Below, one piece after another: positions 9,375-19,975 of a stretch of 64,000 nt of DNA. Origin of the DNA: Rhodocyclaceae bacterium (GTDB taxonomy: Bacteria; Pseudomonadota; Gammaproteobacteria; Burkholderiales; Usitatibacteraceae); contig JADCIX010000023.1 in assembly GCA_020247545.1 (NCBI GenBank), forward strand, positions 1-64,000, read 5' to 3'. Numbering within the stretch: position 1 is the stretch's first letter; each line of letters opens with the position of its first letter. The translations under genes were made by a program, and so were the position numbers. The notes beneath the pieces were generated by a model that was not told the DNA's origin, searched no databases, and worked only from the letters and a program-made list of their open reading frames with translations.

Positions 9375-10500
9375 CCGCATTGTTGTCGATTTGGACACGA
9401 TCCGCCGTATGGCGGTTTCACAATCACTGTTCGCGCCGACAACACTCGCGCGAGCCATTACTAAGCTGGGTTTTGTACAGGCCGATCCCATTCGCGCGCC
9501 TGCCCGCGCACAAGACCTGACACTACGCCATCGCGTGAAAAACTATCGCGCCGGCGATTTGGAGGCCAAATACGCCAAACTCGACGTCGAAGAAGACTTC
9601 TTTATCAACCACGGTTTTGTGCCACGGGACATTCATCAGCTGATGCATCCACGTGTCTATCCGGGTGGCCAGGCCGCGCTGGTGAAAAAACACAGTGCAT
9701 CCGTACTGGCTTTTGTCGGCGATTACGGCGTTGTGCATCCACGTGACGTCGATGCGCATTTTGCGCATGGCAGCATGACCAACGCGTGGGGCGGTACATC
9801 AAGCGTGACCACTCAACTACTCGATGGAATGCACTACCGCGGCATGCTGCGGATCGTCGGGCGCGACAAGGGCATTCGGTTGTATGGATTGCCAACGGTG
9901 GCCCGCCCGAAACGTAGCGCCGCTGAAATCGATCACGCAATCGATGAACTGCTGGACGTGTTGCTCAACAAGTACGCGCCGATTCCGGCAAACAGTATCA
10001 GCACATTATTGGGGCGGTTGCGATGGGGGGTGCCGCAGTGGCAGGCAAAGTTACCGGCCGCCATCAAACGCGCCAAAGAACGTATGGCGCAAACCACTAT
10101 CGACGGCGTGACGTGGTACTGGCCTGCAGAGGCGAAGATTGGTAAGGCCCACCACGTGCTGGATGACGACGTTCGATTATTGGCGCCATTTGATCCCATC
10201 GTATGGGACCGGCGTCGATTTGAGATGTTATGGGGCTGGGCTTACCGTTTTGAAGCCTACACACCGGTGGCCAAACGCAAGCTGGGTTATTACGCCTTGC
10301 CGATGTTATGGCGCGGCAACATCATCGGCTGGGGGAACCTAAGCGTGAAAGACGATGCGCTGGTCTGTGAATTCGGCTACGTCTCCGGTCGCGCGCCGAA
10401 GGAGCGAGAATTTCGCTTAGCGCTCGCGGCTGAATGCGAAAACATGCAGCACTTTCTTCACCTGTCAACAAACACGCCCGCCGCCTGTTCTGTGCGGTAG
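9361..10500 (+). CDS. YcaQ/AlkZ-like winged-helix DNA glycosylase
   Basis: 379 residues. The N terminus LDTIRRMAVSQSLF and LGFVQADPIRAPARAQDLTLRHRV matches the HTH_42 family, whose QxD motif (here Q40-A-D42) contains the catalytic residues of AlkZ and E. coli YcaQ, which unhook DNA interstrand crosslinks. Later DDVRLLAPFDPIVWDRRRFEMLWGWAYRFEAYTP and GYYALPMLW are typical. The start overlaps the upstream gene by 14 bases. Substrate is inferred from the family only. Confidence 0.85.
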   Translation: MVASNRIVVDLDTIRRMAVSQSLFAPTTLARAITKLGFVQADPIRAPARAQDLTLRHRVKNYRAGDLEAKYAKLDVEEDFFINHGFVPRDIHQLMHPRVYPGGQAALVKKHSASVLAFVGDYGVVHPRDVDAHFAHGSMTNAWGGTSSVTTQLLDGMHYRGMLRIVGRDKGIRLYGLPTVARPKRSAAEIDHAIDELLDVLLNKYAPIPANSISTLLGRLRWGVPQWQAKLPAAIKRAKERMAQTTIDGVTWYWPAEAKIGKAHHVLDDDVRLLAPFDPIVWDRRRFEMLWGWAYRFEAYTPVAKRKLGYYALPMLWRGNIIGWGNLSVKDDALVCEFGYVSGRAPKEREFRLALAAECENMQHFLHLSTNTPAACSVR

Positions 10501-10646
10501 TGGTCACGACAGGGCTGCGTTGTTGAGCCTGCTCAAGAAGTCAATAGCGCTGCAATATCGGCCGGGTTGTGCGTGATACAGTGATCTTTCAAAAAGCTGT
10601 CAATAAAAACACCATAACAACACTGACCAAGTTACAGGAGAGGCAA

Positions 10647-13600
10647 ATGCAGAGTTTTTTCGGTCAAACGTCACGGCAGGTGCGTAGATTCGTCACGTCA
10701 CTATCAACGCCACGCCGCCAACAAATCGGTGGAACGCTGCTTGGATTGACCGGAAGCACGTTGGCCGGTGTGATTTTTGGCCTGGCGCTACCGGTGACGC
10801 CAGCCAACGCGCAGGTGAGTGCGAATCGTCTGGAAGGGCTGCGCGACAATACGCCTCGCTGGCATGCAATTACCGGTGCGCGCATCGTCATCGCCCCCGG
10901 CAAGGTGATTGATAACGGCACGTTGGTGATGCGCGACGGTCGCATCACTGCCATCGGTAGTGAAGTTGTTGTGCCGGCAGGAGCACGTGTGTGGAAGCTG
11001 GAAGGCCGTAGCGTCTACGCCGGCTTTATCGATGTCGCCAGCTTGGTGGGTGTTCCCGCCAGTATGCGGCCCGCACAACCGACGCTACCGCCCTGGATGC
11101 GCCAACCTAGCACCGCACCTGCTGCACCTGCCATTGTCGCGACCCCCGCCCGTAGCGCCATCGGCGCACAAAACCGCTCGGTTCGCGCTGATCTCGATGT
11201 CGCCACAGCGCTGGAGATGAAGGCCGACGAGATGAAAGCGGCGCGTGAACAGGGCTTCACGACAGTGTTGGCTGCCCCTGCAGTTGGTGTGTTTCGCGGG
11301 CAGAGCGCTTTAGTTCAGCTGCTCGACGGCGTTGATGCGAAATCGCAGGTGTTGCAGGCGCGCGTGGCACAGCACGCCGGGTTTGATTACGAACGCACGT
11401 TTCGCGCCGACGCGAGTTATCCCAATTCGATGATGGGTGCCATTGCCTTGGCCCGTCAATCACTTTATGACGCGCGTTGGTATGGCAGCAACGCAAAGAA
11501 TGGCGAACGGTCCGAAACCAACGCCGCACTTGAGGCGCTTGATGCGGTCGTGCGTGGCAAACAAACGCTGTTTTATCAGGCGGAGAACGAGCAGGATTAC
11601 CAGCGCGTGGCGAAGATTCGTGACGAGTTCAATCTGCGGACCGCGTTAGTTGGCAACGGTTATGAGTACCGCCGCGCCGCGCAACTTAAATCGCTAAACA
11701 TGCCCGTCGTTGTTCCGCTCAACTTCCCCGTGCCGCCGGAAGTCGATAACCCGGACACCGCAATTGATGTGCCGCTCGACGGCTTGCAGCACTGGGAGCA
11801 GGCACCATCAAACTTGGCCTATCTGCATCGCAGCGGCGTGGCCTTTGCGGTGACCGCGCGCGGTCTGCGCGACGCCAAAGAGTTCCTTCCGCAATTGCGC
11901 TTAGCGGTCAAACGCGGGCTGCCTGCGGATGCTGCACTGGCCGCGCTGACGACGGTGCCGGCGTCGATGGTTGGTGCGAGCAACATCGGCACTCTTGAAG
12001 TTGGCAAGCTCGCCAACATCACGGTCGCCAGTGGAGACCTCTTCACCAGTGATAGCGCGGAAGTCGAAGTCAACTTCGTTGACGGCAAGCCGCACGTGAG
12101 TGAAGCCTATCAGCGCTTCGATGCCCGCGGTACCTGGAGCGGCACAGTGGCAGGCAAAGCCGTCGAGTTGAAAGTTGCCGGGACGCGCGCCCGTCCAACA
12201 CTGACTATTGATGGCCAGACGTGCGATATCGCCACGCGCGCGCGGCAGGTCATTATCGCGCTGCCTTGTAGGAGGCCGCCCGTATCGGCGTCTGCCACCG
12301 CGTCTGCCACCGCATCTGCCACCGACGCTGCCACTCCGCCGACGTCTGCGGAGGCCGCACCAACTGTAGCGGGAGAGAAGCTAACAATCGTCGCCGAAGC
12401 GCTAGGCGAAGGCAACAACACTCTGCGCGGTACGGCGGAGGCACAAACTGGTGTGCAAACCACCTGGACCGCAACACGTACGGCGGCGTTTAAAGAGCCG
12501 TCGCCCCGCGCACGACCAGAAGAACCTACACCGGCAGTCGCCGAAACCTACCCGTTTGGTGCCTACAGCGTCGGTCGGCCAGTGCGACCCGCAGTCTTGC
12601 TCATCAAGAATGCAACCGTATGGACCGGCAGTAGCGCTAAGGATGCGGGGCGTCTTGAGCGCTCGGACATGTTGGTACGTGATGGCAAGATCGCCGCAGT
12701 TGGTGCATCGTTGGCGGCACCGGCAGATGCAATGGTGATCGATGCCGTGGGCAAACATCTCACGCCCGGCATCATCGATGCACACTCGCACACGGCGGTC
12801 ATTGGCGGGGTGAATGAATCCACCAGCTCGATTACCGCAGAGGTGCGAATCGGCGATGTGGTGGATGCAACCGACATCAACATCTACCGCCAGCTCGCCG
12901 GAGGTGTAACGGGTGCAAACGTGTTGCATGGCTCGGCGAACACCATCGGTGGCCAAAGCCAGACGATTAAGTTTCGCTGGGGGAGTGACGCGGAAGGGTT
13001 GAAATTTGCCGGTGCACAGCCGGGCATTAAGTTCGCTCTTGGGGAGAACGTTAAACAAGCCAATTGGGGTGAAGGCGCCGGCAGTCGTTATCCACAAACA
13101 CGGATGGGCGTCGAACAAATTTTGCGGGATGGATTCTCCGCCGCACGGCAATATCAAAAGAGGTGGGCGGACTATCGTGAAAAAAGCGGGGCAAACCCGA
13201 AAGTGGTGGCTGAACCGCGCCGTGATCTGCAACTCGATACGCTGGTGGAGATTCTGGAAAAGAGACGGGTGGTACACATTCACTCGTACCGCGCTGACGA
13301 GATTCTGATGTTTGTGCGTGTCGCGCAGGAATACGGCTTTACGGTTGCCACCTTTCAACACGTACTCGAAGGTTACAAGGTCGCCGATGCCATGGCGAGT
13401 ATCGGTGCGGGTGGTTCGACCTTCTCCGATTGGTGGGCCTACAAGATGGAAGTGTATGACGCCATTCCGACCAACGCCGCGCTGATGCATCGCGCCGGGG
13501 TGTTAACGACGCTGAACTCTGACAGCAATGAATTGGCGCGACGCCTAAACACCGAAGCCGCCAAGGTTGTGCGCTACGGTGGCTCGGGTGGTGTGAGCGA

Positions 13601-14063
13601 AGTCGAAGCGCTGAAGATGGTAACAACAAATGCCGCAAAACAACTGCGGATTGATGACCGCACAGGCTCGCTGGAGGTGGGCAAGGATGCAGACTTTGTG
13701 ATCTGGAATACCTCTCCCCTCTCAACAAACGCCCGTGCCGAGCAAACCTGGATTGATGGGCAGAAATACTTTGATCTAGAAACCGACGCAAAACTCCGCG
13801 CCGCGGCCACCGCAGACAAACAACGCCTGCTCGCGAAAGCCCAAGCTGCCCGTGCCGCGAGGATGGCGCAACCCGGTGCAGGCGCAGGCCGCCCAATGGG
13901 TGCAGGCGCGCCAACCGAACCGTCGGCTGAGTCGGGTTCGATGAGTGTGCGCGACACACTCGAGTTTATGGCCATGCAGCGTTGGTTGCATGACACCAAG
14001 CAATATAGGAGCAACTATTGGGATGGTGGGGCGTGGCATGAGTGCACGGAGGACGCAAAATGA
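10647..14063 (+). CDS. Secreted two-domain amidohydrolase (one apparently active, one degenerate half)
   Basis: The ATG at 10647 follows a strong ribosome site (CAGGAGAGG), so upstream in-frame ATG 10569 is less likely; this gives 1138 residues. An N-terminal signal or anchor region ends near TPANAQ (about 55). The first half (about 60-540) resembles an amidohydrolase barrel edge (GARIVIAPGKVIDNGTLVMRDGRI, GTLEVGKLANITVASGD) but has YAGFIDVAS where the metal-binding HxH should be. After an Ala/Thr/Ser linker with a 12-base tandem repeat, the second half carries TPGIIDAHSHTAV (HxH), VVHIHSYRADEI and TLNSDSNELARRLNTEAAK, so it should bind metal. Substrate unknown; periplasmic imidazolonepropionase-like hydrolases are the nearest family. 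Translationally coupled (ATGA) to the next gene. Confidence 0.85.
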   Translation: MQSFFGQTSRQVRRFVTSLSTPRRQQIGGTLLGLTGSTLAGVIFGLALPVTPANAQVSANRLEGLRDNTPRWHAITGARIVIAPGKVIDNGTLVMRDGRITAIGSEVVVPAGARVWKLEGRSVYAGFIDVASLVGVPASMRPAQPTLPPWMRQPSTAPAAPAIVATPARSAIGAQNRSVRADLDVATALEMKADEMKAAREQGFTTVLAAPAVGVFRGQSALVQLLDGVDAKSQVLQARVAQHAGFDYERTFRADASYPNSMMGAIALARQSLYDARWYGSNAKNGERSETNAALEALDAVVRGKQTLFYQAENEQDYQRVAKIRDEFNLRTALVGNGYEYRRAAQLKSLNMPVVVPLNFPVPPEVDNPDTAIDVPLDGLQHWEQAPSNLAYLHRSGVAFAVTARGLRDAKEFLPQLRLAVKRGLPADAALAALTTVPASMVGASNIGTLEVGKLANITVASGDLFTSDSAEVEVNFVDGKPHVSEAYQRFDARGTWSGTVAGKAVELKVAGTRARPTLTIDGQTCDIATRARQVIIALPCRRPPVSASATASATASATDAATPPTSAEAAPTVAGEKLTIVAEALGEGNNTLRGTAEAQTGVQTTWTATRTAAFKEPSPRARPEEPTPAVAETYPFGAYSVGRPVRPAVLLIKNATVWTGSSAKDAGRLERSDMLVRDGKIAAVGASLAAPADAMVIDAVGKHLTPGIIDAHSHTAVIGGVNESTSSITAEVRIGDVVDATDINIYRQLAGGVTGANVLHGSANTIGGQSQTIKFRWGSDAEGLKFAGAQPGIKFALGENVKQANWGEGAGSRYPQTRMGVEQILRDGFSAARQYQKRWADYREKSGANPKVVAEPRRDLQLDTLVEILEKRRVVHIHSYRADEILMFVRVAQEYGFTVATFQHVLEGYKVADAMASIGAGGSTFSDWWAYKMEVYDAIPTNAALMHRAGVLTTLNSDSNELARRLNTEAAKVVRYGGSGGVSEVEALKMVTTNAAKQLRIDDRTGSLEVGKDADFVIWNTSPLSTNARAEQTWIDGQKYFDLETDAKLRAAATADKQRLLAKAQAARAARMAQPGAGAGRPMGAGAPTEPSAESGSMSVRDTLEFMAMQRWLHDTKQYRSNYWDGGAWHECTEDAK
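12288..12323 (+). repeat. Three tandem 12-bp units in the amidohydrolase linker
   Basis: GCGTCTGCCACC occurs twice and GCATCTGCCACC once, in frame, encoding repeated Ser-Ala-Thr-Ala. It forms the low-complexity linker between the two halves of the secreted amidohydrolase and could vary in copy number. Confidence 0.8.
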
Positions 14064-15664
14064 AAAACAACACTCTAGCAATGCTGTTTAGTGAGAATGC
14101 CCCCTTTTCTAAAGGGGGCAGCGAGGGGATCGAGCGGGGGATTTTGAGCGGCAAACGCGTGGCGGAGACTACAAATCCCCCTCTATCCCCCTTTTTCAAA
14201 GGGGGAAGCCCCTTGGCTCGTCAGTCGCTAACGACTGAGTGTCGATCGCCTGCGACCGCCTTGTTTAGTGCGCTCTCGTGCGCGGTGTTCTTTGCGGCGT
14301 TTGCCGTGTCGGGTGGTTCGGGCGTTGCGCTCGCCAACCCAAACATCCCGCCCCCACCCCAATCGAAGCCTTTGCTCATCACCGGTGCAACGCTTCACAC
14401 CATTAGCGGAGACGTGATTTCCAATGGCCGCATGTTGGTGGACAAAGGTCGCATCGTCGCGATCGGCGCGGCGAGCGCCGTACCCGATACGGCTAATGCG
14501 ACAGTGCTTTCGTTAGCCGGCAAACACGTCTATCCCGGCTTTATCGCCGCCAATACCACGCTAGGTTTGGTCGAGGTGCAGTCCGTGCGCGCGACTGTTG
14601 ATAGCGCCGAAGTGGGGACGTTTAATCCAAACTCGCGTGCCTTGGTGGCGGTGAACGCCGATAGTGAGTTAATCCCCGTTACACGTGCCAACGGTGTACT
14701 GGCAGCCCTTGCGGCACCCCGCCCTGGTGCGGCGAGTTTGATCGCCGGAACTTCCGCTGTGATTCAGCTCGACGGATGGAACTGGGAAGACATGGGTGTG
14801 GCGGCGGAGGTGGGGCTACATATCAGCCTGCCTTCGATGCGTACCAACCTGTCATCCAGTGTTTTTGCGCCGCCCACAGCGGTCACCGGTTCGGCACGCG
14901 ACGAAATGGAGCGCCTTACCAACCAGCGTCTGCGCGCACTTGAAGATGTGTTTGAAGCCGCCGGTGCGTATCACCGTACTCGCGATGCCGAACCAGCAAC
15001 GCCAATCGATATGCGTTGGGAGGCAATGCGCCCGGTCTTCCTGAATGCTGGTGCGGCGGATAAACAGCGCCCGGTGTTTGTCTACGCAGATGAGTTACCG
15101 CAGATTCGATATGCGTTGGCCTTTGCCGAGCGGTTTAACTTGAAGCTGGTGGTCATCGGCGGCCAAGATGCATGGCGCATCGCGTCGCTCTTGGCTGAGC
15201 GCAAGGTTCCAGTCATCATCGGCAGTGTGCATCGCCTGCCGTTGCGCCGCGACGACGATGTTGATGCGCCCTTCAAACTGGCAGCAACACTACATGCGGC
15301 GGGAGTACGTTTTGCCATCGCGCGTGGTGGCAGCACGTTTGACGCGGCCATGGAGCGCAGCTTGCCGTATGAAGCCGGTACCGCCGCAGCTTATGGCCTG
15401 CCACGGGCAGAAGCGTTAAAGGCGATTACGTTGTATCCGGCACAGATTCTCGGCGTGGCCGACAAACTGGGATCCCTTGAAGTCGGCAAGCTGGCGAATT
15501 TCTTTGTCAGCGACGGTGACCCGCTTGATATTCGTACCAACGTTGAGCGTATCTATATTGGTGGCCGCGAGCTGCCGTTGGAAGATAAACAAACGCGGCT
15601 CAACAAAAAGTACGAGCAGAAGTATCAGCAACTCGACGCGAAGAGGGCCGGCTCAACAAAATAG
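14060..15664 (+). CDS. Secreted amidohydrolase-like protein without HxH; N terminus carries an inserted repeat
   Basis: Start ATG 14060 overlaps the upstream TGA (ATGA) and follows GGAGGACG; 534 residues. The fold matches the amidohydrolase superfamily (LLITGATLHTISGDVISNGRMLVDKGRIVAIG, EALKAITLYPAQILGVADKLGSLEVGKLANFFVSDGDPL) but the HxH site reads YPGFIAANTTLGL, so metal-dependent hydrolysis by the usual mechanism is unlikely. Such HxH-less partners commonly lie beside an HxH-containing one. Residues about 14-49 (NAPFSKGGSEG to SPFFKGGS) are encoded by a palindromic repeat; the hydrophobic export segment (ALFSALSCAVFFAAFAV) comes after it, unusually far from the start. Translation starting inside or after the repeat cannot be excluded. 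Confidence 0.75.
   Translation: MKNNTLAMLFSENAPFSKGGSEGIERGILSGKRVAETTNPPLSPFFKGGSPLARQSLTTECRSPATALFSALSCAVFFAAFAVSGGSGVALANPNIPPPPQSKPLLITGATLHTISGDVISNGRMLVDKGRIVAIGAASAVPDTANATVLSLAGKHVYPGFIAANTTLGLVEVQSVRATVDSAEVGTFNPNSRALVAVNADSELIPVTRANGVLAALAAPRPGAASLIAGTSAVIQLDGWNWEDMGVAAEVGLHISLPSMRTNLSSSVFAPPTAVTGSARDEMERLTNQRLRALEDVFEAAGAYHRTRDAEPATPIDMRWEAMRPVFLNAGAADKQRPVFVYADELPQIRYALAFAERFNLKLVVIGGQDAWRIASLLAERKVPVIIGSVHRLPLRRDDDVDAPFKLAATLHAAGVRFAIARGGSTFDAAMERSLPYEAGTAAAYGLPRAEALKAITLYPAQILGVADKLGSLEVGKLANFFVSDGDPLDIRTNVERIYIGGRELPLEDKQTRLNKKYEQKYQQLDAKRAGSTK
14099..14206. repeat. Palindromic repeat element inside the second amidohydrolase gene
   Basis: Two perfect 9-bp hairpins bound the element: GCCCCCTTT/AAAGGGGGC at 14099-14119 and TCCCCCTTT/AAAGGGGGA at 14186-14206. 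The two flanks are also inverted relative to each other (GGGGGATTTT on the left, AAATCCCCCT on the right). This C5/G5 type of repeat is common between genes in many bacteria. Here it spans 108 bases, a multiple of three, and has no stop in the gene's frame. Confidence 0.8.
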
Positions 15665-15666
15665 CA

Positions 15667-15719
15667 AAAATCTAATAAAGACGGGTGTTTTCAGGCAAAA
15701 TAGCTTGGAAACGCCCGTC
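15667..15719 (-). terminator. Minus-strand terminator after the DUF3016 gene
   Basis: An 11-bp stem GACGGGTGTTT (15680-15690) with AAACGCCCGTC (15709-15719), one G-T pair. On the minus strand it is followed by TTTATTAGATTTTT, so it ends the DUF3016 transcript; on the plus strand there is no T-run. Confidence 0.65.
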
Positions 15720-15799
15720 AAATAAGGGGTTTCGAACTTTACTGGGCGCTCTCAAGTTCCAAGTGCAACAATTTCTTGAAACGACTAGACCGCCCGGCG

Positions 15800-16300
15800 C
15801 TATTTTGCGGAGAGAATCTCCTTCTTGAACCAATCGTCAAGCATCGTCTTTTCGTAGCGCAATGGCTCACTGCTCGGGTAGCGGTTCATGTGGTTCAGGT
15901 AATTTTGATCACTGATCCTAGCCTCGCCCTGCTTAAGTGGCTTACCAGCCGCCTCCACACTGTAACGCAATTGGATCATCGGCCAGTCAGCGCCGCCGCG
16001 TAGCACCCGTAAATCGTTGGCACCCGTCATGCGTGACGGCTCCGTCCGACCGGCCAAATCGATTTCAAGCACTTCAATTTTGAGGTCTTGTCCGGTGGGC
16101 AATTTGCTGCCAAGCTTCTGAAAATGTTCCTTGAGGGTCTTGAGCGTTGCCTCGCGGTCGCTCGGCGAGAAGGGTACGTCGATATACTGATCAGCTTTGG
16201 TGAAAGTCACCGTAACGGCAGCATTGGCCATCAGTGGGGCCGTAACGCTCACGCTGATGAGGAGGGCGAGTAGGGTGAGAAATATGGGGCGACGAATCAT
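15800..16300 (-). CDS. DUF3016 family exported protein
   Basis: The start at 16300 follows GGAAAGGAA and begins a clear signal peptide (MIRRPIFLTLLALLISVSV... ANA); an upstream in-frame ATG at 16339 adds 13 residues and is less likely. The 166-residue product has the DUF3016 pattern: VTFTKADQYIDVPFSPSDRE, LPTGQDLKIEVLEIDLAGR, DWPMIQLRYSVEAAG, EARISDQNYL and LRYEKTMLDDWFKKEI at the C terminus. Function is unknown; export to the periplasm is expected. Confidence 0.88.
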   Translation of the reverse strand: MIRRPIFLTLLALLISVSVTAPLMANAAVTVTFTKADQYIDVPFSPSDREATLKTLKEHFQKLGSKLPTGQDLKIEVLEIDLAGRTEPSRMTGANDLRVLRGGADWPMIQLRYSVEAAGKPLKQGEARISDQNYLNHMNRYPSSEPLRYEKTMLDDWFKKEILSAK

Positions 16301-16500
16301 GAAAGTTCCTTTCCGAAAAAGCAAAGTGTTGCCCGGCACATGAGGGGGCGAAGGGAGGCGTCTTAGGTGTGATTACCTTGCTGGACAATGTTGATTGCCC
16401 ACAGTTGCGCGAGCCTCAACCTATAAGATACACCGACTGCAATACAATTGCGCGGCGGCAGTGGCATCACTAAGTGGTCGCATGCCGGAGCCGACATGTT

Positions 16501-16917
16501 TCACCGCGGCAAAGGTGGCCCGGGCGGCCCGATCAGATCCCAATGGTTGCCATAGAGGTCTTCGAAGACGGCGACCGTGCCATATGTCTCGCGGGATGGC
16601 GACCGCACCCACTTAACCCCGGCTTTTGTCATTTGTGTGAAGTCACGCGCGAAGTCATCGGTCGACAAAAACAAAAAAACGCGACCACCAGATTGATTGC
16701 CCACCGCCGCAAGTTGTATGGGTGACGTTGCGCGGGCAAGCAAAAACGAGGTTTCCGTTGCACCGCGCGGTCGCACACGTACCCAGCGTTTACCAGGCTG
16801 CGTTGCGGAGAGGTCGGTATCTTCGAGGAGTTCGAAGCCAAGTTTGGTGGTGTAGTAAGCAATTGCTTCGTCGTAATCGCTTACCAAAAGGGCTACTGCC
16901 GCCAGATGTTGCCGCAC
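16501..16917 (-). CDS. VOC (glyoxalase-fold) family protein
   Basis: 138 residues with the paired beta-alpha-beta modules of the vicinal oxygen chelate superfamily: VALLVSDYDEAIAYYTTKLGFELLED at the start and VFEDLYGNHWDLIGPP at the end, where the Glu is a usual metal ligand. Substrate cannot be told; stand-alone members include lyases, dioxygenases and resistance proteins. The start is 3 bases after the hemB stop on the same strand, so it is very likely co-transcribed with hemB. Confidence 0.85.
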   Translation of the reverse strand: MRQHLAAVALLVSDYDEAIAYYTTKLGFELLEDTDLSATQPGKRWVRVRPRGATETSFLLARATSPIQLAAVGNQSGGRVFLFLSTDDFARDFTQMTKAGVKWVRSPSRETYGTVAVFEDLYGNHWDLIGPPGPPLPR

Positions 16918-16919
16918 GG

Positions 16920-18840
<1,921 letters not shown>

Positions 18841-18973
18841 AGTGGGCCTGCTATGGTTTTCTCTTTAACTGCGATCAGCTAAAATGACAATTGATAGGAA
18901 GTATCGCGCGACGCTGCTTGAGTTGGGCGGATCTGGATACAGTACTGCAACGGCAGCAAAACAAGGATAGAAG

Positions 18974-19639
18974 ATGAAGAAGACGTGGATCGCCGCACTG
19001 CTTGTGTGCGGAACAAGCTTGGGCATTGCGGGTGCGGCAACGGGTGCGGCTGAGTCGGCGAAAACACCCACAAAAGCGGGCTCCCCAACATACGCAGAGC
19101 GGCTTGAGCGCGGCAAACAAATTGCGAGTTCAGTCTGTCTGGCCTGTCACGGTGCGGACGGTTACAGCCCGATTCCGGCAAACCCAAATCTTGCAGGCAT
19201 GCCGGCAGAGTATATCGCTAAGCAGCTCGAGTACTTCAAATCTGGAAAGCGCGTGAATGCAATCATGCAGGGCATGTCCGCCGGACTCACTACCGAAGAC
19301 ATGAAAGCCGTTGGCGACTTCTACTTCGCACAGCGCGGAAAAAGCCAAGCGGTTGCGAGCGATTTGAAGAAGGCTGAACGCGGTCAGTTAATCTATCGCG
19401 TGGGTATCGCCGAGGCAAAAGTACCAGCCTGCGCGGGCTGCCACGGTGCCTCAGGAGCAGGTATTCCAGCCATCTATCCGCGAGTCAGCGGTCAATGGCC
19501 AGACTACACCCTGGCGCAACTGAAGGCATACGCAAGCGGCGAACGCAAGAATGCGCAAATGAACGCCATCGCGGCACGCCTCAAAGAAAGTGACTTGGTG
19601 GCCCTGTCGGAGTACCTTGCCGGGATGCGCGCGCGCTAG
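18974..19639 (+). CDS. Dihaem cytochrome c4
   Basis: Periplasmic electron carrier, usually membrane-associated and feeding terminal oxidases. 221 residues: signal peptide (about 1-25), two tandem class I cytochrome c domains with haem motifs C55LACH59 and C153AGCH157, and axial-methionine candidates in NAIMQGMSAGL and NAQMNAIAARL. The duplicated domain layout and length fit cytochrome c4. The ATG has GATAGAAG upstream. The stop codon TAG lies inside the left inverted repeat of the element that follows. Confidence 0.95.
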   Translation: MKKTWIAALLVCGTSLGIAGAATGAAESAKTPTKAGSPTYAERLERGKQIASSVCLACHGADGYSPIPANPNLAGMPAEYIAKQLEYFKSGKRVNAIMQGMSAGLTTEDMKAVGDFYFAQRGKSQAVASDLKKAERGQLIYRVGIAEAKVPACAGCHGASGAGIPAIYPRVSGQWPDYTLAQLKAYASGERKNAQMNAIAARLKESDLVALSEYLAGMRAR

Positions 19640-19889
19640 CCTGAACACTTCATGGGGGCGCGTTCGAAAGCGGGCGAGTAGGTGAACAGGCGAGCGATTT
19701 TTTACCTGACCGACCACAGCATAGCGGGCTATGCCTCGGCAGCAAGGCGAAACATTGCCGTCCAATCGCCCGCGAGCGAACCTGTAGCCCGCGTCTACAG
19801 CAAAACAGAAACGAGCCAAATTGGTTTGCCAATCGCCTTGAGGCAACGTCCTTATAAGCAAGCGGCGGCCCATGAAATATTCAGGCTAG
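19636..19889. mobile_element. 254-bp non-coding element with 21-bp terminal inverted repeats (IS1380-like ends)
   Basis: Left end 19636-19656 and the complement of the right end 19869-19889 match at 19 of 21 positions (outermost bases CTAGCCTGAA, inner TTCATGGG). The right 56 bases (19834-19889) match 62253-62308 at 47 of 56 positions, and the outer bases also resemble the end at 63675 next to an IS1380-type transposase start. No transposase is inside, so this is a MITE or an internally deleted IS. It begins within the cytochrome c4 stop codon. Confidence 0.65.
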
Positions 19890-19975
19890 GCGATACGGAT
19901 CTCCGACTTCGACACTGCCGCCGCGTTTTGCTGGCATGTTCACTGCTGCCGGAGGTGCCAGCGTCTCTTGGAGAC

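Noticed and set aside
12402-13490. 362-codon minus-strand open frame
   Set aside because: Lies entirely opposite the well-supported amidohydrolase; composition is that of a complementary-frame shadow.
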